This document shows positions 8,412 through 17,398 of a stretch of DNA of 64,000 nt, piece after piece. Where the stretch lies: the NCBI RefSeq assembly GCF_045032955.1, contig NZ_JBJFZU010000004.1, positions 230,970 through 294,969 on the forward strand, read 5' to 3'. Each line of letters starts with the position of its first letter. Positions within the stretch are counted from its first letter, which is position 1. Origin of the DNA: Ornithinicoccus sp045032955. Lineage in GTDB: Bacteria; Actinomycetota; Actinomycetes; Actinomycetales; Dermatophilaceae. The notes under the pieces are model-generated. The model had not been told where the DNA came from, did not search any database, and was given only the letters and a program-made list of their open reading frames with translations. Position numbers and translations under genes: made by a program.

Positions 8412-8872
8412 CCCTGCGCGGTGCCGGCCGACCTCCGTACCCGGATCGGTCCGCGAGTGGTCGAGGGGTCCACGACGGCGCCTGCCTGGACGATCTCGAC
8501 CTCACCGGCGGCCACCAGGCGACGCGCGGCGCGCCGCGCCGGCTCCATCAGGTCGCGCCACTCGTCGCCGGTGTCCGCGGCCACCCGTCGGGCCGCCTCG
8601 GAGGGGCAGATGGTCGCGGTGCGGGCGCGCCGCGAGAGCAGGTCGCCGATGGCCCCCTCCAGGGCACGGTCGACGTCGCCGACCCCACGCCGGCGACATG
8701 CGGCCGAGCAGTAGCGCACCTGCTCCCAGTCGCGCTCCCACTTCTTGCGCCACTCGATCCGCCGGCCGCAGGCGACGCAGATCTTGGGCTCGTGCTCCAT
8801 CGGGCCACCGTAGTCGGCGTCCCTGCGGACCTCCCCGGGCCGGCTGGGAAGGTGGCGCTTCTCACATTTCAT
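8396..8872 (-). CDS. DUF2256 and DUF3253 domain protein
   Basis: A 158-residue protein with an N-terminal zinc-ribbon-like DUF2256 module (KICVACGRRIEWRKKW and YCSAACR: four cysteines in two pairs, about residues 32-60) joined to a DUF3253 winged-helix-like module (about residues 68-145). The two modules are known separately and as fusions. The function is unknown; nucleic-acid binding is a guess from the fold. The first ATG has a near-perfect AAGGAGG upstream, which favours it over the internal ATG before the zinc motif. It is divergent from the siderophore importer and shares the intergenic iron box, so it may also respond to iron. Confidence 0.75.
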   Translation of the reverse strand: MKCEKRHLPSRPGEVRRDADYGGPMEHEPKICVACGRRIEWRKKWERDWEQVRYCSAACRRRGVGDVDRALEGAIGDLLSRRARTATICPSEAARRVAADTGDEWRDLMEPARRAARRLVAAGEVEIVQAGAVVDPSTTRGPIRVRRSAGTAQGHPRG

Positions 8873-8897
8873 GAGACCTCCTTGTGCCTATTCCTGC

Positions 8898-8916
8898 TTA
8901 GGTTAGGGTTACCTCA
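8898..8916. promoter_or_regulatory. DtxR/IdeR iron box
   Basis: The 19-mer TTAGGTTAGGGTTACCTCA matches the DtxR/IdeR consensus TTAGGTTAGSCTAACCTAA at 16 of 19 positions, with the first ten identical. It lies 44 bases before the siderophore-binding-protein start and 26 bases before the divergent DUF2256 gene. Iron-loaded DtxR/IdeR bound here would repress the importer when iron is plentiful. Confidence 0.9.
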
Positions 8917-8959
8917 GTTTCACCCCCTGAGCCTGTCCCTTACCGAGGAGATCCCTGTC

Positions 8960-9976
8960 ATGCAGCACCCGCGCCACCTCCGTCTCGCCCCCGTGGTCAC
9001 GGCGACCGTCGCCCTCGTCACCCTGGCCGCGTGCGGCTCCGACGCCGGGTCCGCCCCCGCCGCAGGCGGTGACGACGCCGCGGAGGGATCCGCCGACCAG
9101 CAGTCGGGCACCGTGCAGGTCACCGACTTCCAGGGAACCGTCGAGGTCCCCTCCCCTGCCGAGCGCGTCGTGGTCACCGACAACCGGGTGGTCCGGGCGA
9201 TGGACGCCTGGGGCGTCGACGTCGTCGCCGCCCCGCTGGACATCTTCCCCGGCGACCTGTCCTACGCCTCCGACGAGGACGTGATCAACCTCGGCAACCA
9301 CGGCGAGCCGGACATGGAGGGCTTGGTCGCGGCCGATCCGGACCTGGTCCTCAACGGCTACCGCTTCGAGAGCCACTACGCGGACATCACCGAGCTGGTC
9401 CCGGACGCCGTGATGGTGGACACCAGCACGGACCCCGAGGGTGCCCTCGAGGAGGAGCTGGCTCGGCAGATCACCCTGGTCGGCGAGGCCCTGGGTCATC
9501 AGGACGGCGCCGCCGAGCTGGTCGCCGACCTGGAGGCGTCGATCGAGCGGGCCACGGAGGCCTACGATCCCGAGCAGACCGTGATGGGCCTGCTCACCTC
9601 CGGCGGCGACATCTCCTACGTGGCCCCGGTCACCGGTCGCTCGATCGGGCCGGTCTTCGAGACCCTGGACCTGAACCCCGCGCTCGAGCAGGCCGCCGAC
9701 GACACCTCGCACGGCGACGACATCTCGGTCGAGGCCATCGCCGAGGCGAACCCGGACTGGCTGCTGGTGATGGACCGCGACGCGGCCATCGCCGCCGAGG
9801 GTGCGGAGTTCTCCGGCGCGGAGGAGCTCATCAGCGAGTCGGCCGCCCTGCAGAACGTCACCGCGGTGCAGGAGGGCAACATCGTCTACCTGCCGGCCGA
9901 CTTCTACCTGACCGAGGACATCCAGGCCTACACCGCCTTCTTCGACTCCGTCGCGGACGCCATGGGCGGCAGCTGA
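8960..9976 (+). CDS. Iron-siderophore ABC transporter substrate-binding lipoprotein
   Basis: Class III periplasmic-type binding protein that captures a ferric siderophore outside the membrane. The N-terminus has a lipoprotein signal with lipobox LAAC (Cys about residue 24), then a Gly/Ala/Asp-rich linker. The core reads VEVPSPAERVVVTDNRVV, then the two-lobed FepB/CeuA fold joined by a long helix. The 338-residue length is typical. The ATG follows GAGGAG by nine bases; in-frame sequence further upstream overlaps the RIO kinase and is not coding. It is the first gene of a four-gene importer with two permeases and an ATPase, under the iron box. CeuA/FatB-type proteins often bind catecholates, but the ligand is not certain. 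Confidence 0.93.
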   Translation: MQHPRHLRLAPVVTATVALVTLAACGSDAGSAPAAGGDDAAEGSADQQSGTVQVTDFQGTVEVPSPAERVVVTDNRVVRAMDAWGVDVVAAPLDIFPGDLSYASDEDVINLGNHGEPDMEGLVAADPDLVLNGYRFESHYADITELVPDAVMVDTSTDPEGALEEELARQITLVGEALGHQDGAAELVADLEASIERATEAYDPEQTVMGLLTSGGDISYVAPVTGRSIGPVFETLDLNPALEQAADDTSHGDDISVEAIAEANPDWLLVMDRDAAIAAEGAEFSGAEELISESAALQNVTAVQEGNIVYLPADFYLTEDIQAYTAFFDSVADAMGGS

Positions 9977-9999
9977 CCCGCCGACGCGCGGCATACCCC

Positions 10000-11013
10000 G
10001 TGACAACGACAACGACGGGACGCGCCGGTCGCCCGGCAGCCGGCCCGGCGGGCTCCCCGCCGGGCCGGCTGCGGAGCCGGATCGTCGTCCCGCTGGCCGT
10101 GGTGGCCACCCTCGCCCTGCTGGTCCTCTCCCTCTCGGTCGGCGTCTACGACATCACCGGGACCGAGGACGGTTGGGAGATGTTCGCCATCACCCGCATC
10201 CCCCGCACCATCTCGCTGGTGCTGGCCGGGGCGGCGATGTCGATGTGCGGCCTCGTCATGCAGCTGCTCACCCAGAACCGTTTCGTCGAGCCGACCACCA
10301 CCGGCACCACCGAGTGGGCCGGGCTGGGGCTGCTGCTGGTGATGATCCTCGTCCCGGGCGCCAGCCTGGGCACCCGGATGGTCGGCGCGGTCGTGATGGC
10401 CTTCATCGGGACCATGGTGTTCTTCGCCTTCCTGCGCCGGGTGTCGCTGCGCTCGTCCCTGATCGTGCCGATCGTCGGCATCATGATCGGGGCCGTCGTG
10501 GGCGCCGTCTCGACCTTCCTGGCGCTGTCGACCGACATGCTCCAGCAGATGGGCATCTGGTTCGCCGGGTCCTTCACCTCCGTGGTCCGCGGCCGCTACG
10601 AGATGCTCTGGATCGTGCTGGCCGTCACGGTGCTGGTCTTCCTGATCGCCGACCGGCTGACGGTCGCCGGCCTGGGCAAGGAGATCGCCACCAACGTCGG
10701 GGTCAACTACGACCGGGTGATCCTGCTCGGCGTGGCCATGGTCGCCGTCGCCACCGGGGTGGTGACCGTGGTGATCGGGGCGCTGCCGTTCCTGGGGCTG
10801 ATCGTGCCCAACGTCGTGTCCCTCATCCGCGGCGACGACCTGCGCAGCAACCTGCCGTGGGTATGCCTGCTCGGCGTCTGGGTGGTCACCGTCTGCGACA
10901 TCCTCGGGCGCACCGTGATCATGCCCTTCGAGGTCCCGGTGTCGCTGATCCTCGGCGTCCTCGGCGCCTTCTTCTTCATCGCCCTTCTCGTGATCAGGCA
11001 GCGCCGTGCCTGA
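10000..11013 (+). CDS. Iron-siderophore ABC transporter permease (FecCD family, first subunit)
   Basis: One of two FecCD-type permease subunits that form the channel across the membrane, 337 residues with about nine hydrophobic segments. The segment QNRFVEPTTTGTTEWAGLG is diagnostic of the CeuB/FatD branch, and the coupling-helix region GALPFLGLIVPNVVSLIRGD lies near residue 265. The GTG start is 23 bases after the binding-protein stop. The last eight bases overlap the next permease, indicating translational coupling. Regulation is expected from the iron box upstream of the operon. Confidence 0.92.
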   Translation: MTTTTTGRAGRPAAGPAGSPPGRLRSRIVVPLAVVATLALLVLSLSVGVYDITGTEDGWEMFAITRIPRTISLVLAGAAMSMCGLVMQLLTQNRFVEPTTTGTTEWAGLGLLLVMILVPGASLGTRMVGAVVMAFIGTMVFFAFLRRVSLRSSLIVPIVGIMIGAVVGAVSTFLALSTDMLQQMGIWFAGSFTSVVRGRYEMLWIVLAVTVLVFLIADRLTVAGLGKEIATNVGVNYDRVILLGVAMVAVATGVVTVVIGALPFLGLIVPNVVSLIRGDDLRSNLPWVCLLGVWVVTVCDILGRTVIMPFEVPVSLILGVLGAFFFIALLVIRQRRA

Positions 11014-12079
11014 GACGACCACCCTGACCGGCAGAGCCGGCACCGGGAGCCCCCGGAGCACCCCGACCGCCACGGCGGAGCGCCGCTCCGGGCCCTTCAC
11101 CACGCGCAGCCACCGCCGCCGCTACGTGGCCACCATGGCGGTGCTCGGCACGCTGGCGCTGGCGATCACCGTGGGCCTGCTCACCTACGGCAACCCGATG
11201 GACGTCGGCACCGACGGCTACTGGCGGATCGTGGACCTGCGGGTCAGCAGCGTGCTGGTCATCCTCGTGGTGGCGTTCTGCCACGCGTTCGCCACCGTGA
11301 GCTTCCAGACGGCCACCGGCAACCGGATCATCACCCCCTCGATCATGGGGTTCGAGGCGCTCTACGTGCTCATCCAGACCGGCGCGGTCTTCGTCTTCGG
11401 CGCCTCCGGGGTGCTGCTGGTCACCGGCACCCACCAGTTCCTGCTGCAGGCCGCCCTGATGGTGGCCCTGGCCACCGCGCTCTACGGGTGGCTGCTCTCC
11501 GGCCGTTTCGGGGACATCCACATCATGCTGCTGGTCGGGGTCATCCTCGGCGGTGGGCTCGGGGCGCTGTCCACGTTCATGCAGCGACTGCTGACGCCCA
11601 GCGAGTTCGACATCCTCACCGCCCGGCTGTTCGGCAACGTCGGCAACGCCGACGCCGAGTACCTGCCCTGGGCCATCCCGATCGCCCTGGTCGCCGGCGG
11701 TGTGCTGCTGGCGCGGGCTCGCCGCCTCGACGTGCTGGCGCTGGGCCGGGAACCCACCACCAACCTGGGGCTGAACCACCGGCGCGAGGTGATGCTGGTG
11801 CTGCTGCTGGTCTCGGTGCTGATGGCGATGACGACCGCCCTGGTCGGACCGATGACCTTCCTGGGCTTCCTGGTCGCGATGCTGGCCTATCAGCTCGCCG
11901 ACACCTACGACCACCGGCTGCTGCTGCCGATGGCCTTCCTGCTGGGCTACGTCGTGCTCGGCGGCGCCTACTTCGTGCTGCGGCACGTGTTCTACGCCCA
12001 GGGGATGGTCACCATCATCGTCGAGCTCGTCGGCGGCCTCGTGTTCCTCGTCCACATCGTGCGAAAGGGCCGGTTGTGA
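11006..12079 (+). CDS. Iron-siderophore ABC transporter permease (FecCD family, second subunit)
   Basis: The partner FecCD permease, 357 residues, of the CeuC/FatC branch. It has a longer cytoplasmic N-terminus (about 35 residues) before the first membrane segment, the conserved ATGNRIITPSIMGFEALYVL region near residue 102 and a coupling region VGPMTFLGFLVAMLAYQL near residue 275. It starts with GTG inside the end of the first permease gene and its stop overlaps the GTG of the ATPase gene. The two permeases would form a heterodimer. Confidence 0.92.
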   Translation: MPETTTLTGRAGTGSPRSTPTATAERRSGPFTTRSHRRRYVATMAVLGTLALAITVGLLTYGNPMDVGTDGYWRIVDLRVSSVLVILVVAFCHAFATVSFQTATGNRIITPSIMGFEALYVLIQTGAVFVFGASGVLLVTGTHQFLLQAALMVALATALYGWLLSGRFGDIHIMLLVGVILGGGLGALSTFMQRLLTPSEFDILTARLFGNVGNADAEYLPWAIPIALVAGGVLLARARRLDVLALGREPTTNLGLNHRREVMLVLLLVSVLMAMTTALVGPMTFLGFLVAMLAYQLADTYDHRLLLPMAFLLGYVVLGGAYFVLRHVFYAQGMVTIIVELVGGLVFLVHIVRKGRL

Positions 12080-12831
12080 TCACCCTCACCGACGTCACCA
12101 AGCAGTACGGCACCGACACCCGGATCGGTCCGGTGACCACCCGGATCAAGGCCGGCGGGATCACCGCACTGATCGGGCCCAACGGTGCCGGCAAGTCCAC
12201 CGTGCTCACCATGATCGGCCGGCTGCTCGACCTCGACGAGGGCCGGATCGAGGTCGCCGGGCACGACATCTCCCGCACCCCGTCGCGTACGGTCGCCACC
12301 ATCCTGTCGGTGCTGCGCCAGGAGAACCACTTCATCGCCCGGCTGACGGTGCGCCAGCTGGTCGGCTTCGGCCGCTTCCCGCACTCCCAGGGGCGGCTGA
12401 CCACGGTGGACGAGGAGCACATCAGCGACGCCATCGACTTCCTGGACCTCACCGCGCTGGAGCACCGCTACCTCGACCAGCTGTCCGGCGGTCAGCGCCA
12501 GCGCGCCTACGTGGCGATGGTGCTGGCCCAGGACACCGAGTACGTGCTGCTGGACGAGCCGCTCAACAACCTGGACATGCAGCACTCGGTGCAGATGATG
12601 CGCCAGCTCCGGCGGGCCGCCGACGAGCTCGGCCGGACCGTGGTCATCGTGCTGCACGACATCAACTTCGCCGCCCGGTACGCCGACTGGATCATCGCGA
12701 TGAACGACGGGGAGATCACCGAGGCCGGGCCTCCCGAGCAGATCCTCACCGACAGCACCCTGACCAGGATCTTCCACACCCCGGTGCAGGTCATCGCCGG
12801 ACCGGACGGCCCACTCGCGGTGTACTACTAG
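12076..12831 (+). CDS. Iron-siderophore ABC transporter ATP-binding protein
   Basis: The ATPase of the importer, 251 residues. Walker A is GPNGAGKST (about residue 33), the ABC signature is LSGGQRQRAY, Walker B is EYVLLDEPLNNLD and the switch histidine is in VLHDINFAARYAD. These fit the FepC/CeuD type. The GTG start was chosen because it overlaps the permease stop (GTGA) and homology begins at ITLTDVTKQYG; the open frame upstream lies inside the permease gene. The stop codon overlaps the stop of the convergent HAD phosphatase gene by four bases. Confidence 0.93.
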   Translation: MITLTDVTKQYGTDTRIGPVTTRIKAGGITALIGPNGAGKSTVLTMIGRLLDLDEGRIEVAGHDISRTPSRTVATILSVLRQENHFIARLTVRQLVGFGRFPHSQGRLTTVDEEHISDAIDFLDLTALEHRYLDQLSGGQRQRAYVAMVLAQDTEYVLLDEPLNNLDMQHSVQMMRQLRRAADELGRTVVIVLHDINFAARYADWIIAMNDGEITEAGPPEQILTDSTLTRIFHTPVQVIAGPDGPLAVYY

Positions 12832-14003
12832 GCGCCCAGCGCCTCGATCGCCGCGTCGTCCGCGGCCAGCCGGTCCTCCAGCAACCGCCGCTGCTCGGTC
12901 GACAGCTCCAGCACGGCGAGGCCGGTGCGCACGGCGTCGGCCACCCGGCGGGCCTGCTCCACCGTGATCAACCCCCACCGCGCCGCGTGCGCGGCGGCAC
13001 CCGCATACGTGTCGAAGACCTGCACGCCCCGCTGCGCCCAGGCCTCCCGCTCGGCCTGCCCCAGCCCGCTGACGTCGTGCAGCAGGGTGCCGACGATGTG
13101 CTCGGGCGCCCGGGTGCGCATCTGCGCCCCCACCTCGCCGTCCGCCTGGCCGCTGTCCCCGATGAAGACCATCCGGCACTCGGGGAAGAGCAGCCGGTCC
13201 CGCTCCATGTTCTCCAACTTGCGCCGGGTGATGGCCGCCTTGGTGTGCAGGTTCAGCAGCGACCCGCCGAGCACGGTGTGCGGCGGCAGCCCCAGCCCGG
13301 AGAGGCCGTCCCGGGTGTAGCGCTCGAACAGGCCCAGCGGTCCGCCCGGGCGGGCGGTGACGAAGGTCAGGTCGCCGACCCGCGCGGGGTCGGTCACCGC
13401 CCCCTGGTCCAGCTCGAGGAGCAGCTGGACCACGCCGGGGTAGATGATCCCCCGTGGGTAGCGGTCGTCGTGCAGCATGCAGCGGGTGGTGTCGTCGATG
13501 TCGCACAGGATGCGCAGGTCGGAGGTGGGGTCGACACCGGCCTGCTCGGCGAGGTGCTCCAGCAGCAGGTCCTGCAGGTCCTCGTCCAGGTCGTGGAAGA
13601 CCAGCTGCTCCAGGTCGTGACGGTCCCCGCTGGCGTTGATCCGGTACTTCAGGTCGTGGAAGTCGCGGCCCTCGGTGGCCCGGAGCACGTCGACGAGCAG
13701 CTCCTGGTGGTGCCGCGGGGTGCGGCCCCGGTGCAGCGCCGCGACGAGCCCGGCCAGCACCGGCACGGACAGCGCCTCGCGCCGCCTCACCAGCAGCAGG
13801 TCGAGGACCCCGCTCAGGTATGCCCTCCCCGCACCGCGGTCGCTCAGCGCCCCCAGCAGCTGCTCCGGGTCGAGCCCGGCCAGCACGGTGTCGAGCTGCT
13901 CCGGCGGCACCTGCTCCAGGATCCGGAGCACCCGGGCCTGCTCGTCGTCGCCGGTCCGCCAGCCCGAGGTCAGCGTGGTGAGGTGGATGGCGCGCGGGTC
14001 CAT
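12828..14003 (-). CDS. HAD-type phosphatase, App1-like (DUF2183)
   Basis: A 391-residue protein whose second half looks like the App1 phosphatidate-phosphatase/DUF2183 fold of the HAD superfamily. Seen motifs: the nucleophile motif ILCDIDDTT near residue 175, LTFVTARPGG, a Lys-rich segment ITRRKLENM and FIGDSGQADGEV. The N-terminal 150 residues form an alpha-helical region of unknown role. App1 proteins remove phosphate from phosphatidate in yeast; bacterial substrates are mostly unknown. The ATG start has AGGAG at correct spacing. It lies just downstream of the diacylglycerol-kinase-like gene, so a shared lipid role is possible (inference). Confidence 0.65.
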   Translation of the reverse strand: MDPRAIHLTTLTSGWRTGDDEQARVLRILEQVPPEQLDTVLAGLDPEQLLGALSDRGAGRAYLSGVLDLLLVRRREALSVPVLAGLVAALHRGRTPRHHQELLVDVLRATEGRDFHDLKYRINASGDRHDLEQLVFHDLDEDLQDLLLEHLAEQAGVDPTSDLRILCDIDDTTRCMLHDDRYPRGIIYPGVVQLLLELDQGAVTDPARVGDLTFVTARPGGPLGLFERYTRDGLSGLGLPPHTVLGGSLLNLHTKAAITRRKLENMERDRLLFPECRMVFIGDSGQADGEVGAQMRTRAPEHIVGTLLHDVSGLGQAEREAWAQRGVQVFDTYAGAAAHAARWGLITVEQARRVADAVRTGLAVLELSTEQRRLLEDRLAADDAAIEALGA

Positions 14004-14052
14004 GTCGCTCCTGGTGAAGGTCGTCGTGCGAGGCGGCGGAGGGGGGGTCTGC

Positions 14053-15018
14053 TCACCGGCGGGCGCCGGTCGGGCCGGCGACCCGCAGCGCACCGGGCAG
14101 CACCTCGATCCGCGCCCCGAGGATATCCGGCACCACGTCACCGTCCACCTGCACCGGCCCCGCCTCCTGCAGTCCCAGCTCCAGCACCCGGCCGTGGCGG
14201 TGGCGCAGCGCCGGGTGGTCGAGGTCGGGCCGTGACCGTCGCCCGAGCGGGACCCGGGCCCCGCTGCGCAGCACCCTCCCCCAGTCGGCCAGGTGCCGGG
14301 GTGCCACCAGCACCACGTGCAGCAACCCGTCGTCCATCCTGGCCCCCGGGACCACCTGCATCCTCAGCGGCAGGCGCGCGGTGTTCACCGCGAGCACGCT
14401 CCACACCTGCTCGGTCCGCTCCTGTCCCCCGTCGAGGCGGACCCTCACCGGTCGGGCGGCACTGGTCAGCCGCCGCACTCCCGGTGTGAGGTAGGCCAGC
14501 CAGCCGAGGCGCGCCTTGGCCGCCGGGTCGAGCTCCGCGAGCGTCCGGGCGTCGTGCCCGACCCCGACGAGGACGAGGAAGGACAGCGTCCTGGTCGCCC
14601 CGTCCGAGGACCGCAGCTGCACCTGCCCCAGGTCCACGGTCCGAGGGGGGCCGGTGACCGCCCGGCGGGCGGCACGACCCGGCGCGGCCAGGGGCACGCC
14701 CAGGCCGCGGGCGGCGAGGTTCGCGGTCCCGGCCGGGAACACCCCCAGCACCGGCGGCTCCCCCGCGCTCGTCGCCGGGGCGGCCCGGGCCAGCACCCCG
14801 GCGACCTCACGGACCGTGCCGTCTCCACCGGCGACGACCACCCGGTGGCAGCCGGCGGCGAGAGCCTCCTTTGCCTGACCGCGGCCCGGGTCCGCACGCG
14901 TGGTCCTCAGCACCCACGGCGGCTCCAGCCCGGCGCCGGCGCAGGCGCGCTCGACGTGCACCCGGGCCGCCCCGGCACCGCGGGCGGCCGGGTTGAGCAC
15001 CAGCGCGACCCGCGGCAC
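14053..15018 (-). CDS. Diacylglycerol kinase catalytic-domain protein
   Basis: A lipid kinase of the DAGK/sphingosine kinase superfamily, 321 residues from the chosen GTG. The ATP-binding loop VVVAGGDGTVREVAGVL is near residue 62 and the companion motif GVFPAGTANLAARGLGVPL near residue 100; the C-terminal lobe carries DGLLHVVLV and VDGDVVPD. It would phosphorylate diacylglycerol or a related lipid at the membrane. The frame stays open upstream into dxs, but homology starts at PRVALVLNPAARG, so the GTG ten bases after the dxs stop was chosen. No good ribosome binding site is visible; coupling to dxs translation is likely. Confidence 0.85.
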   Translation of the reverse strand: MPRVALVLNPAARGAGAARVHVERACAGAGLEPPWVLRTTRADPGRGQAKEALAAGCHRVVVAGGDGTVREVAGVLARAAPATSAGEPPVLGVFPAGTANLAARGLGVPLAAPGRAARRAVTGPPRTVDLGQVQLRSSDGATRTLSFLVLVGVGHDARTLAELDPAAKARLGWLAYLTPGVRRLTSAARPVRVRLDGGQERTEQVWSVLAVNTARLPLRMQVVPGARMDDGLLHVVLVAPRHLADWGRVLRSGARVPLGRRSRPDLDHPALRHRHGRVLELGLQEAGPVQVDGDVVPDILGARIEVLPGALRVAGPTGARR

Positions 15019-15025
15019 GGGTCGC

Positions 15026-16954
15026 TCAGGCCAGCTGCGCGGACAGGGCGGTGGCGACCCGGTCGGGGGTGAGGCCGATCCGTTCCAGGACCTGGTCACG
15101 CGACCCGTGGTCGAGGAACTCGACGGGTATGCCGTACCCGTGCACCGGGGGTGTCGCGGTGGTGGAACCGTCGCCGTCCCGGTGGCCGGGCCCGGCCTCC
15201 TCGAGGGCACGGGTGAGGGCGCCGGCGATACCGCCGACGATGTTGTCCTCGATCACCGCGACGTGCGCGGCGCCCCGGGCCAGCTCGACCAGCTCGGGGC
15301 TGACCGGGAGCACCCAGCGCGGGTCGACCACCATCGTGCGGCGGCCCTCGGCGTGCATCTTGTCGGCGACCTCCAGGGCGGTCTGCACCATCGACCCGAC
15401 CCCGACCACGAGCAGGTCCAGCCCGGCGTCGGCGTCGGCGTCGGCGTCGGCCGTCACGGACTGGGGGTCACGGAGCACGTCCAGCCCGCCGATCCGGCGC
15501 ACCGCCTCGATCGGGGCACCGACGCTGCCCTTGGGGAAGCGCACCACGGAGGGCCCGTCGTCGATGTCCACGGCCTCCCGCAGCGCGATCGCGACCTGCT
15601 GGCCGTCGCGCGGCGCGGCCACCCGGATCCCCGGCACGATCCCGAGCAGGGTGAGGTCCCACATACCGTTGTGGCTGGCGCCGTCGCTGCCGGTGATCCC
15701 GGCCCGGTCCAGCACGAAGGTGACCCCCTGCCGGTGCAGCGCGCAGTCCATCAGCAGCTGGTCGAAGGCACGGTTGAGGAAGGTCGCGTACAGGCAGACC
15801 ACCGGGTGCAGCCCGGCGAAGGACAGCCCGGAGGCCATCGCGACCGCGTGCTGCTCGGCGATCCCCACGTCGAAGACCCTGTCCGGGAAGCGCTCGGCGA
15901 AGGGCTGCAGCCCCACCGGGATGAGCATCGCGGCGGTCAGCGCGACGATGTCCTCACGCTCTCGTCCCAGGCGCACCAGCTCGTCGCTGAACTCGTCGGT
16001 CCAGGCGCGCCCGGAGAGCTCCAGCGGCAGCCCCGTCTCGGGGTTGATCTTGCCCACCGCGTGGAAGCGGTCGGCCTCGTCGGCGGTGGCGGGGTCGTAG
16101 CCGTGACCCTTCTCGGTGAGGGCGTGCACCAGCACCACCCCGCCGAAGTCGTGCGCCCGGCGCAGCGCGGTCTCCATCGCCTCGATGTCGTGCCCGTCGA
16201 CCGGGCCCAGGTACTTCAGCCCCAGGTCCTCGAACAGCCCCTGCGGGCTGACGATGTCCTTGAGGCCCTTCTTCATGCCGTGCAGCGTCTCGTAGACCTG
16301 CCGGCCGACGACCGGGGTCCGGGTCAGCTGACGCTTGCCCCAGGAGAGCACCGTCTCGTACTCCTGGGTCGCCCGCAGCGAGGCCAGGTAGTCGGCCATC
16401 CCGCCCCGGGTCGGCGCGTAGGAGCGTTCGTTGTCGTTGATGACGATGATGAGCGGCAGGTCCCGCTGGTCGGCGATGTTGTTCAGCGCCTCCCAGACCA
16501 TGCCCCCGGTGAGCGCGCCGTCGCCGATCACCGCGACGGTGTGCCGGTCGCCCTGGCCCCGCAGCTGGCGCCCGGTGGCGATGCCGATCGCCCAGGACAG
16601 GGAGGTGCTGGCGTGCGAGTTCTCCACGACGTCGTGGTCGGACTCGGCCCGGCTGGGGTAGCCCGAGAGGCCGCCCTGCTTGCGCAGCGTGGAGAAGTCG
16701 TGCCGGCCGGTGAGCAGCTTGTGCACGTAGGAGATGTGCCCGGTGTCGAAGAGCAGGGTGTCCCGCGGCGAGTCGAAGACCCGGTGCAGGGCGATGGTCA
16801 GCTCGACCACCCCGAGGTTGGGTCCCAGGTGCCCACCGGTCTGGGAGACCGAGGAGATGAGGTAGGCGCGGATCTCCGCGGCCAGGGCCTGTGCCTGGGT
16901 CGGGGTCAGGGCCTTGAGGTCCGCGGGACCGGTGATCGTCCGCATCAGGGGCAC
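15026..16954 (-). CDS. dxs: 1-deoxy-D-xylulose-5-phosphate synthase
   Basis: First enzyme of the MEP isoprenoid pathway: pyruvate plus glyceraldehyde 3-phosphate give DXP with thiamine diphosphate. Clear motifs are DTGHISYVHKLLTGR near residue 70, the TPP/Mg motif VIGDGALTGGMVWEALNN near residue 144, NDNERSYAPTRGG, and DVGIAEQHAVAMASGLSFAG in the pyrimidine domain. The 642-residue length is typical. GTG was chosen over an ATG three codons later because AAGGA lies seven bases before it. An (Asp-Ala)4 stretch near residue 506 is encoded by a hexanucleotide repeat. The lipid kinase gene follows after seven bases. Confidence 0.96.
   Translation of the reverse strand: MPLMRTITGPADLKALTPTQAQALAAEIRAYLISSVSQTGGHLGPNLGVVELTIALHRVFDSPRDTLLFDTGHISYVHKLLTGRHDFSTLRKQGGLSGYPSRAESDHDVVENSHASTSLSWAIGIATGRQLRGQGDRHTVAVIGDGALTGGMVWEALNNIADQRDLPLIIVINDNERSYAPTRGGMADYLASLRATQEYETVLSWGKRQLTRTPVVGRQVYETLHGMKKGLKDIVSPQGLFEDLGLKYLGPVDGHDIEAMETALRRAHDFGGVVLVHALTEKGHGYDPATADEADRFHAVGKINPETGLPLELSGRAWTDEFSDELVRLGREREDIVALTAAMLIPVGLQPFAERFPDRVFDVGIAEQHAVAMASGLSFAGLHPVVCLYATFLNRAFDQLLMDCALHRQGVTFVLDRAGITGSDGASHNGMWDLTLLGIVPGIRVAAPRDGQQVAIALREAVDIDDGPSVVRFPKGSVGAPIEAVRRIGGLDVLRDPQSVTADADADADAGLDLLVVGVGSMVQTALEVADKMHAEGRRTMVVDPRWVLPVSPELVELARGAAHVAVIEDNIVGGIAGALTRALEEAGPGHRDGDGSTTATPPVHGYGIPVEFLDHGSRDQVLERIGLTPDRVATALSAQLA
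15425..15448 (-). repeat. In-frame hexanucleotide microsatellite in dxs
   Basis: Four tandem copies of GGCGTC encode four Asp-Ala pairs between the second and third domains of Dxs. A gain or loss of units changes the linker by two residues without a frameshift. It is absent from most Dxs proteins I know. Confidence 0.7.
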
Positions 16955-17035
16955 GGGCTCATCCTTGCTGGTCTCGACGGCGGGACAACCCCTCCAGTGT
17001 ACGGCTCCGTACCTGGGGATCTGCTGCGCGCGTGC

Positions 17036-17398
17036 TCAGTGCATGGGCGCGCGCAGCCGCAGCGCCTCCAGCAGCAGCCCGGCCGCCCGGTGGTTGGCCC
17101 GCAGCCGCAGCCCCTCCCGGGCCAGCGACTCCAGCACGTCGCCCAGGCTGCCCGGCGGCAGACTCGGCCCCAGCTGTGGGCGGACGTCCCGCCAGGCGCC
17201 CCGCATCGCCTCGAGCTGGGCCTCCAGGTGCCGGGTCGCCATCCAGGCGAGCGCCGGCGGGTGACGCCGCCACGCGGCATACGCCCGGTAGTCGGCGGGG
17301 CACTGGTCGAGCAGCCAGGAGACCGCGGCCTGCTCCCACCCGGTGACCCCGGCCGGGGGCACCCGGTCCGGCCATCCCGGCGGTCCACCACTGCTCAT
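17036..17398 (-). CDS. Conserved hypothetical protein of Actinobacteria
   Basis: A 120-residue soluble, Arg/Ala-rich protein of unknown function. The pattern WLLDQCPADYRAYAAWRRHP followed by RHLEAQLEAMRGAWR is one I recognise from uncharacterised actinobacterial proteins encoded near core metabolic genes. The rest is predicted helical. The ATG start gives a protein beginning MSSGGPPGWPDRVP; longer open frame upstream runs into the divergent ppk2 promoter and looks non-coding. It lies upstream of dxs in the same direction, 82 bases away. Confidence 0.65.
   Translation of the reverse strand: MSSGGPPGWPDRVPPAGVTGWEQAAVSWLLDQCPADYRAYAAWRRHPPALAWMATRHLEAQLEAMRGAWRDVRPQLGPSLPPGSLGDVLESLAREGLRLRANHRAAGLLLEALRLRAPMH

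Noticed and set aside
16945..16954. ATG three codons into dxs as the start
   Set aside because: The AAGGA site is 16 bases away from the ATG but seven from the GTG.
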